Shown here: positions 11,740 to 24,063 of the stretch, piece by piece
Layout: each line of letters opens with the position of its first letter
Position numbering within the stretch: position 1 is the first letter of the stretch
Assembly: GCF_017654505.1 (NCBI RefSeq)
Contig: NC_054535.1
Coordinates: 47,514,848 to 47,578,847, forward strand
DNA from: Polyodon spathula
Lineage: Eukaryota > Chordata > Actinopteri > Acipenseriformes > Polyodontidae
DNA: 64,000 bases
Direction: 5' to 3'
The notes under the pieces: generated by a model
The model's input: only the letters and a program-made list of their open reading frames with translations
Databases searched by the model: none
What the model was told of the DNA's origin: nothing
Translations under genes and position numbers: made by a program

Positions 11740-14700
11740 TATATTATATATAGATATTATATATATATATATATTATATGTTTTCCTCAGTATGAAAATT
11801 GAGGGACAAGTTGCGTTTTAGTTATACCTCTGTGACGGTTTTCAAAAAACTATATGACCAACTAGTGTAACACAGGCCACAATACACACATCACACTGTA
11901 CTATAGTTGTTACAAAAAGCTGAAATAGTCCAAAATGATCTCACCTCCATCGAGTAACGTCTGTGTGCAATGCAGTTGCTGAGAGACGCATGCTACGTAG
12001 AGTGGAGTTCCCAAGTGAGGAATGTTTTGATCAACATCAGCTCCCCAAGATATTAGGACTGCCACACATTCGCTCCTCCCTGGTTATCAAATACAGAATG
12101 CAAGTTATTTACTTCTAGTTATTTTTAGATCACAAGAACCATGTGTTGCTTGAACCTTTAAATCAGATCTATTAATTCCCAGTCAGTTTTATGTGGTTAA
12201 GTTTTGAAACAGAGATACTCAGCTACGTTACTATTGTTGTAGTTTGCTTGCAGAATAACATAATTGGAAATTGATATATTGATATGTTTGACATGTATCA
12301 TCTTTATTCAACACTCAACAGTTACATTTAGAAATACAAAATGAAATAGTATTTTGTTTCTATTTTTTTTTTTTTTGTATAGTAAAATCATATTTTATCT
12401 ACCTACATTTCTCCCAGGAACTACAACCACCATATGTTCATGTATAAGTGAGACAGCTTTTTAGGTCTTCCAGTCCTGGGTTTGTCAATTACAGATGATG
12501 TTTCTCTGTACTTGTTGATTATGCTTCGGATACCACACCTTGAAAATCAATTGAGCTATTTCACTCAATGTTTTTTTCTTCTTCATGCATGTCATGGTTG
12601 TTATAATAGTAGAAAACACTAGCAGAGGATTTGAGTATATTTTTAATGCTCATAAAATTGCAACACGTCTTAAGACTTTCGCACAGCAGTGTATGTGTTT
12701 CATTCATTTTTAATAATGCTCAATAAAAAATAAATAAAAAAAAAAACTTAAAAAAATGTTCATACATTATGTTTTTTCACTAAATGGAGATCCATGGTTC
12801 CCTGCCCTCTGGATCACTGCCTTGTCTTACCTTTACTGGATGCTTCGTGAATTGGTGAAGGCTGGCATGCGTCTGCTTGAGGATTGGCGCCATGTTCTAA
12901 TAATATCTCTGCACAAGTTGCACTGCCTCGTGAGCAAGCATTAAACAGTGGAGACATTCCATCAATTGTAGTTGCATTCACCTGTGATAGATTAACATTT
13001 AAACAGACTCTGGAGACACAAGCTGGTAAGAAACAACTTTTTTCTTAACCATAAATAAATACATAATCAAAACTGTTATTCCTACTGTAAGTAGCTAGCT
13101 CCTACTGAAACGACGAATACAAAATATTTTTCATTTCCTTGCCCCCTTTTGCTCTCTGTAGGTACAACTAATATCAACATATTGTGATGATTCAGGGATC
13201 TGCCAGCTGGTGGCATCACATTACATCTTATTAATGTCAATGCACTGTAGTTCTGTTGTGGTTTAGCCAATCCAGATTGATGTATGTGAATAAGGTAGAA
13301 AAGCTAGATGCATGATGGTAATAGGACAACATTTGTTAGTAATCAGCTGATGTATGTGTTAATTGTGCATTCTGTGGCCCAGGGATATATAACAGGGCTT
13401 CAGGGATGTCTTCTGTTGAGTTTAAAAAAAAAATAAAATTGTACCTTCATCTGCTGATGTGCTCTCTATATGGAGTACCTTCCAATATCAGCCATTAGAG
13501 AGGGTTTGTTTTGGCTGTGACACTAATAAAGGCGGCTGATGGCCAACCCACCTGACCACTGACTGTGTGAGCTTTGATCCCTGTCCTGCTTTCTGGTGCC
13601 ACCCCCTTCACATGCTACAATAATAACATTCAACATGTTGTAAGATTACACCGTGTAACAATTTATTTATTTATTTATTTTTGTTCCTGGGTAGTAAGTG
13701 TTATTTCCTAATTGCTTATGCCTCAAAAGTATAGAAAATGGCTATTATTCCCCACAGACTTTGCTTTTGTGACCAGGACAGTGATATTTCAAAATATCAC
13801 TATAAATCTCGAAAAACTACTCACTTCTAAATCTTTTGTAGTCATTTTTGTATTACTTTAGTATAAATACATGTTAATTTGGATTCATATGTTGTTTTTT
13901 TCTGACTTTATGTGAACGAAAAGACACACATTTGCCCGTTTTCCCATTGGAAATAATGATATTTTGAAATATCGCTGTCCTGGTCACAAAAGCAAAGTTT
14001 GTGGGGAATAATAGCCATTTTCTATACTTTTGAGGCATAAGCAATTAGGAAATAACACTTACTACCCAGGAACAAAAATTGTGTTACATAGTGTTATTAA
14101 TAATATACAGAAGTATTTGTAAGCAAAAAATTATTCTAAACAACAATGCTTTACATATGTGTATAAAAGTTGTGTGTGAACAGAACATGTTCTAAATATA
14201 AATATATACTTACATTGGCGCCTGCTTCAATAAGTGCTCTAGCACAGGCTACATGGTCTCCAAGACAGGCTTCGTGCAGTGGGGTCACATAGTCAATAGT
14301 CAAGGTGTTTGCATTATATCCCTTCCGAGTGCAGAAAATAAATAAAGCACAACTATTAGTTTTAATCACAAAAACTTATAGAATCAGTTATATGTATCAC
14401 TTGTCAATTTCAGTTTCTGATTTATTTATATTAGCAGGACACATTTCATGTTATCTGCAATGATGTTCTGGCAAGATATTGGATCATACATTCACAGACA
14501 GTTTCAGACAGCAAAGTCAACTATATACAAAACACCAGATCTTTTCATATTATATTGAATGGAGAACCAGAATCAAAGGGTTTTTGCTCATGGATTTCTT
14601 CACATAACAACATGAATACCCATTGACAAAAAAAACTTACTTGTATATATTTCTGAATGGTATGTATAAATAAAAATAATAATAAATAATAATAAATTAC

Positions 14701-17700
14701 AAATAATAATAATTTAAACACAAAAAAATGTGTGACCTCATCTTTATAATTCTTGTATAAAAAGCAATATATTTCTGGGAGGCCTTGTTTTCTTTACCTC
14801 TTTAAGCTGCTGTAGTACTGTAATATGAAACTTTGTGTTCTTACATACTCTTACCTGAGAAAGCAGAGTCTTAAGAGCCAGAAGACGGCCCTGACTAGCT
14901 GCTTCATGAAGGGGTGACCGGTCTGCCCAAGAACCTATGAAAAAACAATTAGGGTTAATTCTATAATTCAGTGCACAATTTGAGGAAGGAACAACAATTT
15001 AGTAATTAGATTAATTCAATGATTTAAGCAATATTATCATTAGAGAACTGTGAAATTATTTTTATTTTTTATAGTTTTTTCGTTTTACTTTTCACAAATT
15101 TCATTTTATTTGATTTTATTACAGATACGCATTAATATAATAACTCAAATACATCCTGTTTTAACAATATACTTTTTTAAAAAACATTTTGACAAACAGA
15201 CCAAGCACAGAAAAATAATTAAGTTACCATAATTTCTCATTAGCAGCAGTTACAGTAACATATGTGAAGTCCCCCACTATTTTTATTAACGGCCTATTTA
15301 CAGTACATACTGCCCATACCCTCTATAAAAATGCAATAAGATCAAATAAAAATACAAAAATACTTTTATTACTGCACAATGGAAATCAAATCAGCATAAA
15401 GGATATTAAATCAACAAACACAAAAAAATGGCTTATATCAAAATGTACAATCCAGCATTAACTCAAATAGCAGGTTACTGAAAGAAAATGACGATATTTT
15501 ACGCATGTGTTCATAAGGCGATTCAATCTAGCAAAATATTCAAATTAAGAATTAAACACAAGCATACAACATAACTCAACAGGCTGTATTTAGCAAATAT
15601 GTACGCAGCCACTTTCACTAGGTCAAAAATTATAGCGCTAGTGAACTGCCACGAAAATGCACGAGAATGTGATTTAGAAGTCTGGTCTAATGCTTTGGCT
15701 AAGCATATCAAATAGCAAATCATGCGCCCAGCCAATCAAAGCACAGTGGGTGGAGTAAGGTTACAAACAATAAGGATTCAACATTCCCTTTAAGAGGATC
15801 TGTGATAGCGAACACATTGCATTTTGAAACCCCCAAAAAAGAAGAAAGGGAACAAAGCCCAAAGAAATTAAAAAAATGCACAGCAGCCTAAATGAGGAGG
15901 ATGATGAAGCCCCTCAAGCAAGGCTGCAATTTTAATAGTTTTGCAGCCTAGAGGTGGAGACTGAATACAATAAAAAAAGTAATCTATAAGGCTTTGTCAG
16001 AGCTGCATGGCACTTCCCTGCTTCCCTCAAACCCTGTAATCTTTCCTCTGTAATTTCAACATCACATCCATTATAGAGAGCTATGTTATGTAAAACACAA
16101 CCATCCAGAATGATATTACTAACCTTCTGAGGAGTGTACTGTGATGTTCCCTCAAAGATCCAAAATCAGAATCGCATTTTGAGGATTCCAAATGTTCGCT
16201 CCCCAATTACAGTACAAACACATTTAAAGGTACGGTTATACCTTTGTTCGGCAGGGGTCGTGGGGTTGAGCAGCAGTGTCAGTAGCCATTGCTTCCATGG
16301 ATACTTGTTGTCCCCTATCAACCAGCCTCTCAGACTGTCATCCCACTGAAACGCAGCTGCCACCTGCGAATTAGTGAGGATAAACGAGCTGAGCCAGGAT
16401 GATTTGCAAACACATGTGTGATGTAGTTGTTGGCATCACACACTTCTTGCACATTGACAGAATAGGTCCCTGTAATATACTCACAGGACAAGATCTCACT
16501 TCCCAACATAAGAAATGGTGGTGAGACCCCTGTCTTGTGTTTGGTGGCCCGGAAATGTGGAGAGCATCTGAAGAAGGATGGTGTCAAACTGGCAGTCCTC
16601 AGAGAGTTATACACGGATAACATCCTTCAGGGTTTTGTTCAAACGCTCCACAATCCCCCATTAGCCTGTGGATGGTACACAGTCGTCCTGATGTGAGTGA
16701 TGGCATGCTCTTTAAGTAGGTGGTAAACTCCGCCAAGACAAACTGGGGCCCATTGTCTGTGGTGATTCTGTTCGGCAAGCCCCACCGTGCAAATAGGGTG
16801 TCAAGGCTGCATGTAATGGCCTGGGTGGTGGTAGAGCTCAAAGGCCATGCTTCTAGCCACTTGGAGTGGAGGTTGTAAATCACCATCAGGTAATGAGCAT
16901 GAGCAGGAGCTCCATATAATTCTTCACAGATGTTGACCTGCAGATGCTCCCATGGTCCAGCCTGCCACTCTACTGGGAACAAGAGTGCTGGTGTTGGCTG
17001 GCTGGCCCTACCGCTAAGGAGGCACGCTGTGCAGTCCTTCACTAATAGCGCCACATACTGGTCAAGGTTAGGCCACCAAACGGTATCCCTGTAGCATTTT
17101 TTGAGCTTTATAATACCCTAGTGTCCTTCGTGTGCCATGCGTAGCTCCCGGGCTCTCAGTGTCTCCGGGACCAGTGTGCGATGGCCCCTTACGATGAATA
17201 CATCCTCCCAACAAGACAGTTCAACACAAACTCTGTAGAATGGGAGCAGCTTCCTGTCCACCCTGGGTGGCCACCCCTCTCTAATCTAAACGCGGAGGAG
17301 TCCAAACTGATTGTTGTCCTGTGATGCTTGCTGCAGCTCTGGCATGGAAACAACTGTTTTCAGTGAGCCTTGCAGCAGTTGTACAAAATCCTGATCCCTG
17401 TCTGTGACATGACTTACTGGGGGTGGAGACACCACAGCTTGTGACAGGAGATCAGCCACGGTGGCATCCTCGGGTGAACACCAGCTTGAAGTGGTACTGG
17501 TTGAGGCGGTTGGCCCATCTGAAGAGCCAAAGTGGTTTGTGTCCTGAGCAATGCGATGAGAGCCAGATGATCTGTCTTCAGAGTAAAAGCTCAACCATAG
17601 AGATATAGATGCCATCGCTCACATGCCCATATGCATGCCAAAGCCTCCCTCTCCCCCACGGAATACTTCTGCTCCACCGGTGTGAGGGCATGAAAAGCGA

Positions 17701-20700
17701 AGGCCACAGGACGTTCCACGCCGTTGTGCAGCTGGGACAGGACAGCACCAAGCGCCACGCCCGACGCGTTGCAGGTGAACACCGTGGATGCCGAAAGACT
17801 GAAATGCGCCAGGGTGAGGGTGAGGGGGGGGGCAGGTTCAGAATAGCCTCCACATGAAACAAAATCAGTGTGATGCCCCAACCGGACAGATTGTACCCCA
17901 CAAACTCAAACTCTGGAACCCGAAACACACATTTCTCCACATTAAGTGTGACATGATGCAGGGACAGCTGGTGAAAAACTTGCTGCAAACAGGCATCATG
18001 CTGAGACTGGGTAGCGCCTTGTACCACAAGGTCGTCCAGGTAGATGGAGACGCCCAGGATGCCAGCCAACAGGAGCATCATTATTTTTTGGAAGCAGCTG
18101 GGTGCAGAGCAGAGACCAAAAGGCATGCGTTTGTACCGAACACTATGAGGTCCCTGCTGGTGGGTGCCAGGGCACCTGGAGATAGCCTTGGTGCAGGTCA
18201 AGTTTGCTGAAGACTGTAGATCCATGGAAATGGGTAGTGAGCTCCTCAGCTGTTGGCAACGGGTATTGGTCTGGCACAATGGCCTTGTTAACAGCATGCA
18301 GGTCAACACACAAGCGCAGCTCCCCATTCTTCTTACGTGCTTTGATGGGTTCAATAATGTTGGCATCCAAGAGACGTTGCAGCTCCTAGGAGACCTGGTC
18401 ATGGAGGGAGAGCGGGACACGCCACAAGGTCTGAATGACGGGGGAGACCATTGTATCGACTGTAGGCTGGTGTACAAATTCAGTGAGACAGCCAAGGCCC
18501 TCAAACAGAGCTGGATATTGATAAGACTAAGGAGTTGAGACATGAAAAACACCCAAACCAGCCGAGTCAGCGAGCTTAGCTCCTAGCATAACTTTCTGCT
18601 GTATGGAATTGCAGATTCTGTTGTTTGGAATTGCCCGGGCAACGTAACGGTGTCTCCACTCTGGCCGCCTGTTGAAAAACGTAGCAAAGGCATGCAATTG
18701 AAGAAATGAAATCCTGATGGAAGAGAGAGAGCAGGCCAGGTCACAGCTGCCACCCTGTGGGGCTCAGTTCACGAGCGGAAACGGAAGGCAGAAAAAAATG
18801 GTTATTTTGCAAAACTAGAGAATATGATTTGATTAAAGCAGAGAGAGAAATTGATAATTTAGTACAAAAATTGCTGTCAAATCCATTTAGTGCAGAAGAT
18901 TATGCGACTAAATAAGAAACAGACCACCGAAACAGATACTGAAGTTAGAGAGCATGTACAAAAGCACAGGGAAAGAGTTGAAACGGTATTTCAGTGAAGC
19001 AATGCACAAGTGTAAGTGGATCTGTGTCTGCTTTTCGTTAACAAGGAGTGTGTGGAATAAGGCTGGAAAGCACGATTTAAACAATTTACACGATTCCTGC
19101 AAACATCACAAAACTAGTCAGCAACACCCTAACAGTATGTATGCCAGGGGTCTCCAGCCCTGGTCCTGGAGAGCCCCAGTCCAACAGGTTTTATAGGTGT
19201 CTTTACATCATCAGTGGCTAAAGATCTTGAACACCTGTTAATCTTGATTAATTAATCCAATAATTGGTTCAATTAAGTAACAGAAATTGGTTGAAACGAA
19301 AACCAGCAACCACAGTAGCTCTCCAGGACCAGGGTTGGAGACCCCTGGTGTATACAGTTACGAACATTTGGACAAGCTCACACTGATCTGCAGTTAAATG
19401 AACAACAGAGACTTGCTGTCAGACAACACAATGAAAAAGTCCATCAGAATCGTGACCGGATTTCTACAGTTTAGTCATGAGGAGTTTCTGAAAAAAAATT
19501 GATTTCAGTAGAAAATTAAGGTAAACACATGCCTTTTGTATTCCCATTGCACGTTAGAAAATGTTTTTATGCCATGTAAAAAGTTGTATCATGGCTCATT
19601 AAAGAAGTTACGGCACACCACTGACCCTAACTGATGCATTGTGGCAAAGTGCCCTGCCCCTGTGAGTATTTTGTGTTGTATGTGTGTGTTAATGTTGGTG
19701 TATAGTCATTGGTACATGAGATATAAATGGGTCTGTGTAACACAAGTGTTTAAAATGTGTATTTGTATTTAGGCACGAGGATTGCACAGCGTTTCATGTG
19801 CAAGTAAAATGCAATAAGTGAGCATGGGGAATTGCACTTTTTTAATTCACATGCAGTTGTACCACGACTCCAACTGAATGACTGATTAGCAATTGAGTCT
19901 CGGTACAGCTGCATAAAAGCAACATGTTTTCACTCACTCGGGGTTGTGTGTTCGGTGAGTGGAGAACGGGATTGGAGACGGAGGTAACAATAATAATAAT
20001 AGTTAAAATATCAGCTCAGCATGTTTGTCTGTGTAGTCCGTTTTGTTTGTCTCTTTATTTTGGCGAAAGTGCTGTGTCCTGTGTTTTTTGTTTGTTACAA
20101 ACTTTTTATTTACTGTTCTGTTCACTCATTAAATGCTGAGCAAAACCAATCGCTCAGCTCCACCCAACTCCACATCTCTGTTGTTTATTTCCTGGTTCCT
20201 GTTTCTGGTCAGAAGTCACCCACTACAGCCGTCTTTGCGACATGCATTAACAAATTTTTTTGCAAATAGTAATAATATACATACAGGTGCACTCCAGTTA
20301 TAACAGATCCTGTTAGAACAGAGTTCCGTTTACAACATGGCTTTTAATGGGTAATCACTCTGGCTAAAAAGGACTAGTTTATAACATATCTACAGTTTAA
20401 TACGTACAGTTTCCCTGTTCCACAGGCAGGTCTTTTGCGTCTAATATGTACAGTTTAATACATACAGTACCCTACCATTTAATAGTACAGTTTTCCTGTT
20501 CCACAGGTAGATATGTCAAAGATATGTTGCAGAAATTAGGTAAATCCGGGAATGTAAATGACTATTTCAAAGGTGAAATCCGTACCACTCATCAACCCGT
20601 GAAAATGACTATGAATAAATGAAAAGCCAGGGCCAGATTAAAGGACGTGGGGGTCCTACGCTAACCCATATTTTGGGGGCCCTGTGCATAATATGGTGAA

Positions 20701-22115
20701 TGGTGTTGTTGGCATATTGGTTAATCCGGCCCTGTGTTGGGGACAAAGAGTGTGAATGGAGCGGAGAGAGACAATTGTATATGGAGCGGGGGAGCGGAGC
20801 GGGGTGGTTGCTGGAGCTTTTACTTTATTTTCAATTTACACGTTTTTTTAGTACCAATCAATATGAATATGGAAGAATCTTCAAATTGAATTAGATAACT
20901 TACACTTTATGAAGGCTATTTTTCTTTGCTGATCATAGCTGGGCATGAGGCTTGTTAAACTGTATGCGTTTATTGCCTTGTACCATACGACAGAAATCAC
21001 AGTCGAGTGATAATAACTAAATCTCACTGTTGTTAATAATCATTTTAATTAACATTCAAACATCCGTGGGAACGTAGAACACAAAATAATGCAATATGGA
21101 TCACCAGCCTGTCATCGCCTTAGTACGGTAAGCGATATGTCAATCATGGATTGGAGGAGACATAATTGAACTAGCTATCTGATGGCCATGACTAAGGGTA
21201 TTTTAGGGGATGTGACGATGCAATCTGTTCCTTTGTTATGGTTACCGCAAGGACCGAGAAAGGAAACAGACCATTAATTACAATTACATATTTTGTTAAG
21301 TGTTTTGTTTGTTTGTTGCTAACTGTCTGTGTTTGTCATTGTTAGACGACTAATACGAACCTGGGGGCTGTCGCTACAAGCCAGCAACAAACCTGGACTA
21401 CACTGCACCTCTAATACACCATTGCTGTCTTACATCACACCAGCAACAAGACCACTTACTATTAGGAGAAGTGCCTGTATCTGTGTTGTCTGCTTGTGTT
21501 TATTACTATTATTTCGGGACTGAACACTGGTTTATACGTTGGCAATACACATTATTAGTTAACAGTCTAAAGCAGACCAAGAGAATTAAAAAGACTGTTT
21601 GAACTGAGAACGTTGTGTCTGTCATTGTTTGGCGCACTTGCATCACCACTACAACTGCACACAGCAAACCACATCTTTACAGGTGCAGAAAAAATACATC
21701 TTGAGGACATTTACTGGTAGGTATATCCAATCTTTCACAATATCTTAAAGAAAAAAGAGACTGGAACATGTGTGCATTGGTGCTTTCCTTTCATGTTGTG
21801 AAACATGATGTGATTTTCATCAAGCTCCAGTCACCAAGCAGTGTTATTAAAGCAATTAAACAAGTTAATCCTTTAATATAATTAGACCAACAATAAACAA
21901 GGCTATATTTAGAACTAGTTCTACCTGAAAGACACATGGCAAATCACTCACTCAGAGCATTACCAGTAGCCAGTTACGTTTCATAAACACAGACTGCATA
22001 GCATGGCGGGTAAGCCAAACACAGATAAATAATGTAAACACTGGAAAGACATACCAAGATCTCCATCTCCCCAAGGCACATCTAGCCAGCCATACTGATC
22101 AAAGATATATGTCAT
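10414..22115 (-). CDS. asb5: Ankyrin repeat and SOCS box protein 5, 7 coding exons
   Basis: Substrate-receptor subunit of an Elongin BC-Cullin 5 ubiquitin ligase. Minus-strand exons: 22115-22055 (start), 14934-14855, 14321-14214, 12981-12831, 12079-11945, 11449-11258, 10541-10414; all introns GT-AG, phases join to 855 nt, 284 residues (human 329). Ankyrin repeats are marked by SPLHEAASQG (28-37), VTPLHEACLGDH (59-70), MSPLFNACSRG (92-102), PSPIHEASSKG (124-134), GTPLYVACVSQQ (157-168) and ETPLHAAAQQ (189-198). The SOCS box starts at the BC box SLRQLCRLSI (247-256) and ends LQLPTILQNFLQYR. GSWADRSPLHEAASQGRLLA identifies ASB5 rather than ASB9 or ASB11. The chosen start gives 20 residues (MTYIFDQYGWLDVPWGDGDL) before this block, instead of the ~66-residue hydrophobic leader of human ASB5. 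The exon encoding that leader was not found, so another start outside the exons seen here remains possible. Confidence 0.93.
11711..11780. repeat. (AT)n microsatellite
   Basis: An AT dinucleotide run broken by two CT/AG steps so that the tract is partly self-complementary. It lies in the ASB5 intron between the exons at 11945 and 11449. Confidence 0.85.
13183..13612 (+). mobile_element. Probable solo LTR without clear target duplication
   Basis: A ~430 bp segment that begins TGTGATGATT and ends CTTCACA, giving short inverted TG...CA termini. It has a TATATAA box at 13386-13392, an AATAAA at 13525-13530, and a T/G-rich segment between them. This is LTR architecture, but I could not find matching flanking direct repeats (CATAT on the left, TGCTA on the right), so the boundaries and the call are tentative. 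It lies in an ASB5 intron next to a foldback element. Confidence 0.4.
13653..14090. mobile_element. Foldback element, copy 1
   Basis: About 438 bp. The outer ~145 bases (GTGTAACA ... TTGTTCCTGGGTAGTAAGTG ... GTGACCAGGACAGTGATATT) return as a near-perfect reverse complement at the right end, finishing CACTTACTACCCAGGAACAA and TGTTACATAG. Between the arms is ~150 bp of unique core. Compared with copy 2 (41613-42160), this copy lacks the left inner half of the palindrome. No coding capacity. It lies in the ASB5 intron between the exons at 14214 and 12981. Confidence 0.85.
15990..16595 (-). mobile_element. Harbinger (PIF) transposase fragment
   Basis: Minus-strand reading, in shifting frames, gives HARBI1-type DDE transposase blocks in order: EVCDANNYITHVFANHPGS (about 16470-16405), WLIGDNKYPWKQWLL (about 16325-16280), EQRYNRTF then VIGERTFGILKMRF (about 16245-16166), and VSNIILDGCVLHNIAL (about 16130-16090). 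These carry the Asp of CDAN, the Asp of GD and the Glu of ER expected of the family. The N-terminal part is missing and frames are broken, so it is inactive. Its right edge abuts a gypsy integrase fragment at about 16600. Confidence 0.75.
16600..18552 (-). mobile_element. Ty3/gypsy pol fragment: RT, RNase H, integrase
   Basis: Minus strand, conventional domain order. Reverse transcriptase lies at about 18400-17900, with GELRLCVDL, VFSKLDLHQGY, RMPFGLCSAP and the catalytic box YLDD (about 18042-18031); it is split by a frameshift near 18150. RNase H lies at about 17880-17590 (ASGVALGAVLSQ, GEREALACIWACERWHLYL), with Asn where the first catalytic Asp is expected (CNAS). Integrase lies at 17054-16615 (LLVKDCTACLLSG, ITTDNGPQF, YHPQANG), also frameshifted, and it stops abruptly where Harbinger sequence begins. 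Gag, protease and LTRs were not found. It is inactive and lies in an ASB5 intron on the same strand as the gene. Confidence 0.85.
19144..19348. mobile_element. MITE with ~28 bp inverted ends
   Basis: A 205 bp element. The left end CCAGGGGTCTCCAGCCCTGG is matched by the reverse complement of the right end, which finishes GGTTGGAGACCCCTGG; the inverted match covers about 28 bases with one mismatch. No coding capacity. This end sequence resembles short nonautonomous elements common in fish genomes; superfamily not determined. Confidence 0.75.
19640..20242 (+). mobile_element. Solo LTR with 5-bp target duplication TGCAT
   Basis: A 603 bp segment starting TGTGGCAAAG and ending CTTTGCGACA, so the termini are inverted (TGTGGCAAAG / CTTTGCGACA). 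It is flanked by perfect direct repeats TGCAT at 19635-19639 and 20243-20247. A TATA-like CATAAAAG lies near 19913 and an ATTAAA polyadenylation-type signal near 20129. There is no internal region, so this is a solo LTR, probably of a Ty3/gypsy element (5-bp duplication). It lies in an ASB5 intron. Confidence 0.8.
20628..20734. mobile_element. Short MITE, 14-bp inverted ends
   Basis: A 107 bp unit with CAGGGCCAGATTAA at the left and TTAATCCGGCCCTG at the right, inverted repeats with one mismatch. The CAGGG terminus suggests an hAT-type nonautonomous element. No clear flanking duplication. Confidence 0.55.
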
Positions 22116-23867
22116 GTCCTGCAAATTTAGAAAAAGCAAGCCTGTCACCACTAAATGGCTTCACAGTTAAATGTGAACAAGTATAGCTATTTTTGGAATG
22201 ATATCTCACCTCCACCAGAACTTTGACCAAGTGGAATTATATATGCATGCTGTGTATATTATGTTGTACAGTATGTTTATATCCTGCATGTATTCTGCAA
22301 TGCTCATTTATAGTTATGTTTCTGTTTTACTTATCCAGTATTCAAATTCCCTATTCCTGTATTAAGATATATAAGTATTCTGATCTGTAGTGTGATAGAG
22401 TTAGCGTTCATTTTGGACAACTAAAATACCCCAGTTGAATTCTCATCTGCTTGGGGTTGTCAAACAAATACCTTATTATAATGAGGATGTTTAATTTATC
22501 AACAATTTAACTTAAACTGCTGGTGTCAGATCATCCCAAATGTAAATGCAGTTTAGCTGTCTTAACCTGCTAAACTACAGAAACTACAAGCAGAAAGCTG
22601 TCTTAATCTCTGAAGCGAACAAATATCATGGAATAATGAATGAAGGCAGTGGTAAACATAACACTTTGCCCGTGTGTAACTAAATATGGCAAGATGTAGC
22701 TGCTACCCTTCACCCACAGTGTGTACACCACTGAAAAAGGGATGCAGTACTACAGTTGATATTTGTATGCTACACAATAGTTTTGAAGAGCTAATAAAAG
22801 ATTGAACTCATTAAAGTCTGTTTTAAATCTATTAAATCCAATTTGGTCAAGAAACGACTGTTAAAGAAACCAACAAAAGTTTGAAAGAGGGGTATTTTTT
22901 TATTTTAAATCAAGTTAGACATCTGTCACAAGTCAGAACTCAAAATCAATGCATTAACAGACACTGTAACTGGACAAAGGCTTCCTTTAAAAAATAAATA
23001 TAACGTTTCCCTTGGAATACCCTTGAAGAATGTGGTTTTGTAATGTTTAAATTAGTAATCAGTGCATGTTCAAGTGTAGTGTTACTTTGTATCAGTGCCT
23101 ATTGTTTTGAGCAATCTCCAAGGATACCCATAATAATGAGATTTTACCAAAATAATTTATTGGTTAAATAGTGTGTGAGATAGACAACTAGTAGTCATTT
23201 GTTATAAAGTCATATTTTCTGATTGGATACTGTACAAATTAAAATAGTCATGTATGTTAGCGTGTGTTAAACTGAAGGTCTTGTACTTGTCATGTCATGG
23301 TATGGTAATTTGAAAAGAGACTAAAGACACAGAAAAACAACTATAAAATCTATAATGAAGTTTGATTACTTCAGCCACTCACGGTTTTAAAGCAAGGAGC
23401 CTTACAGTACTGTATCTTGAACAAGACTTTTAAATTTTTTTTTTTTATTTTATAATTGTAACTGTTTTACACACCAAGTTTCCCAGAACCACATTTTTAC
23501 TATACATTGCAGTACAATATGATTGTAATTTAACAGCTTCATTCATTCTTACAAATGCTTCTTTCATACACACAGATTTGGGATAGATCCAGATCAGACA
23601 AATGGTCATACACTTTACAGAAAGATTATTTTCAGGATATGTAAAGCAGTTGTAAGTGCATAAACAATGAAACATTTCTTGGACAGTGTGGGGGAGGGCT
23701 AACATTAAAAGCTCTTAACTTGTTTTGCACACAATAAGCAATAAGCAATTACTATTCCCACACTATTAAGATTATTATTGATCTATACATTTAGAAGATA
23801 ACACCTATTTTAATAAGCATTCTTTTAGTGTATTCTGTGGTAATATAAATACTAAAGAAATACTGAC

Positions 23868-24063
23868 CTTGGCAAGTAAGTATACCCCAGCTTGATTTCT
23901 TTTTAGCAGGAAAACCCTCTGTACTTTCTTGTCTCCTTTTCCTGGAAGTCTGCTCAGTGCAGTTGCTCTCTATGGAAGGAATAGGCATGCTTCTATCAGC
24001 CTTTCCTTCCTGCAAGTCCTTGGCAGCATGAGATCTGGCCTGTGTGTTTGCTGATTGGGTGCC
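23868..24063 (-). other. asb5: Probable ASB5 leader exon with upstream ORF
   Basis: Minus strand. A good donor (CCAAG|GTCAGT) sits at 23868/23867, and an acceptor-like CTGTAACAACAG precedes 24063, although this could also be a first exon extending further. The exon is open throughout one frame, including a basic stretch SRKRRQE...PAKKK. Joined to the exon at 22118, this frame is not that of ASB5: it would start at ATG 23988 and stop at 22101-22099, overlapping the ASB5 ATG. I therefore read it as untranslated leader with an overlapping upstream ORF rather than as ASB5 N-terminus. Exon status rests only on splice motifs and the long open frame. Confidence 0.4.

Larger units (their letters stand above)
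14935..22054. other. Large ASB5 intron packed with transposons
   Basis: A 7.1 kb intron between the ASB5 start exon and the first ankyrin exon. It holds a Harbinger fragment (15990-16595), a gypsy pol fragment (16600-18552), a MITE (19144-19348), a solo LTR (19640-20242), a second MITE (20628-20734), and at about 21080-21690 a further LTR-like unassigned stretch. Bases 14940-15990 and 21700-22050 show nothing recognisable. Confidence 0.7.

Noticed and set aside
21080..21690. Possible third solo LTR
   Set aside because: Composition looks LTR-like, but no inverted termini, target duplication or clear TATA/polyA pair could be fixed.
23791..24015. Minus-strand ORF with basic KR-rich stretch as the ASB5 N-terminus or a separate nuclear protein
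   Set aside because: Its frame does not join ASB5 across the splice, and no separate gene structure is visible; kept only as a putative leader with upstream ORF.
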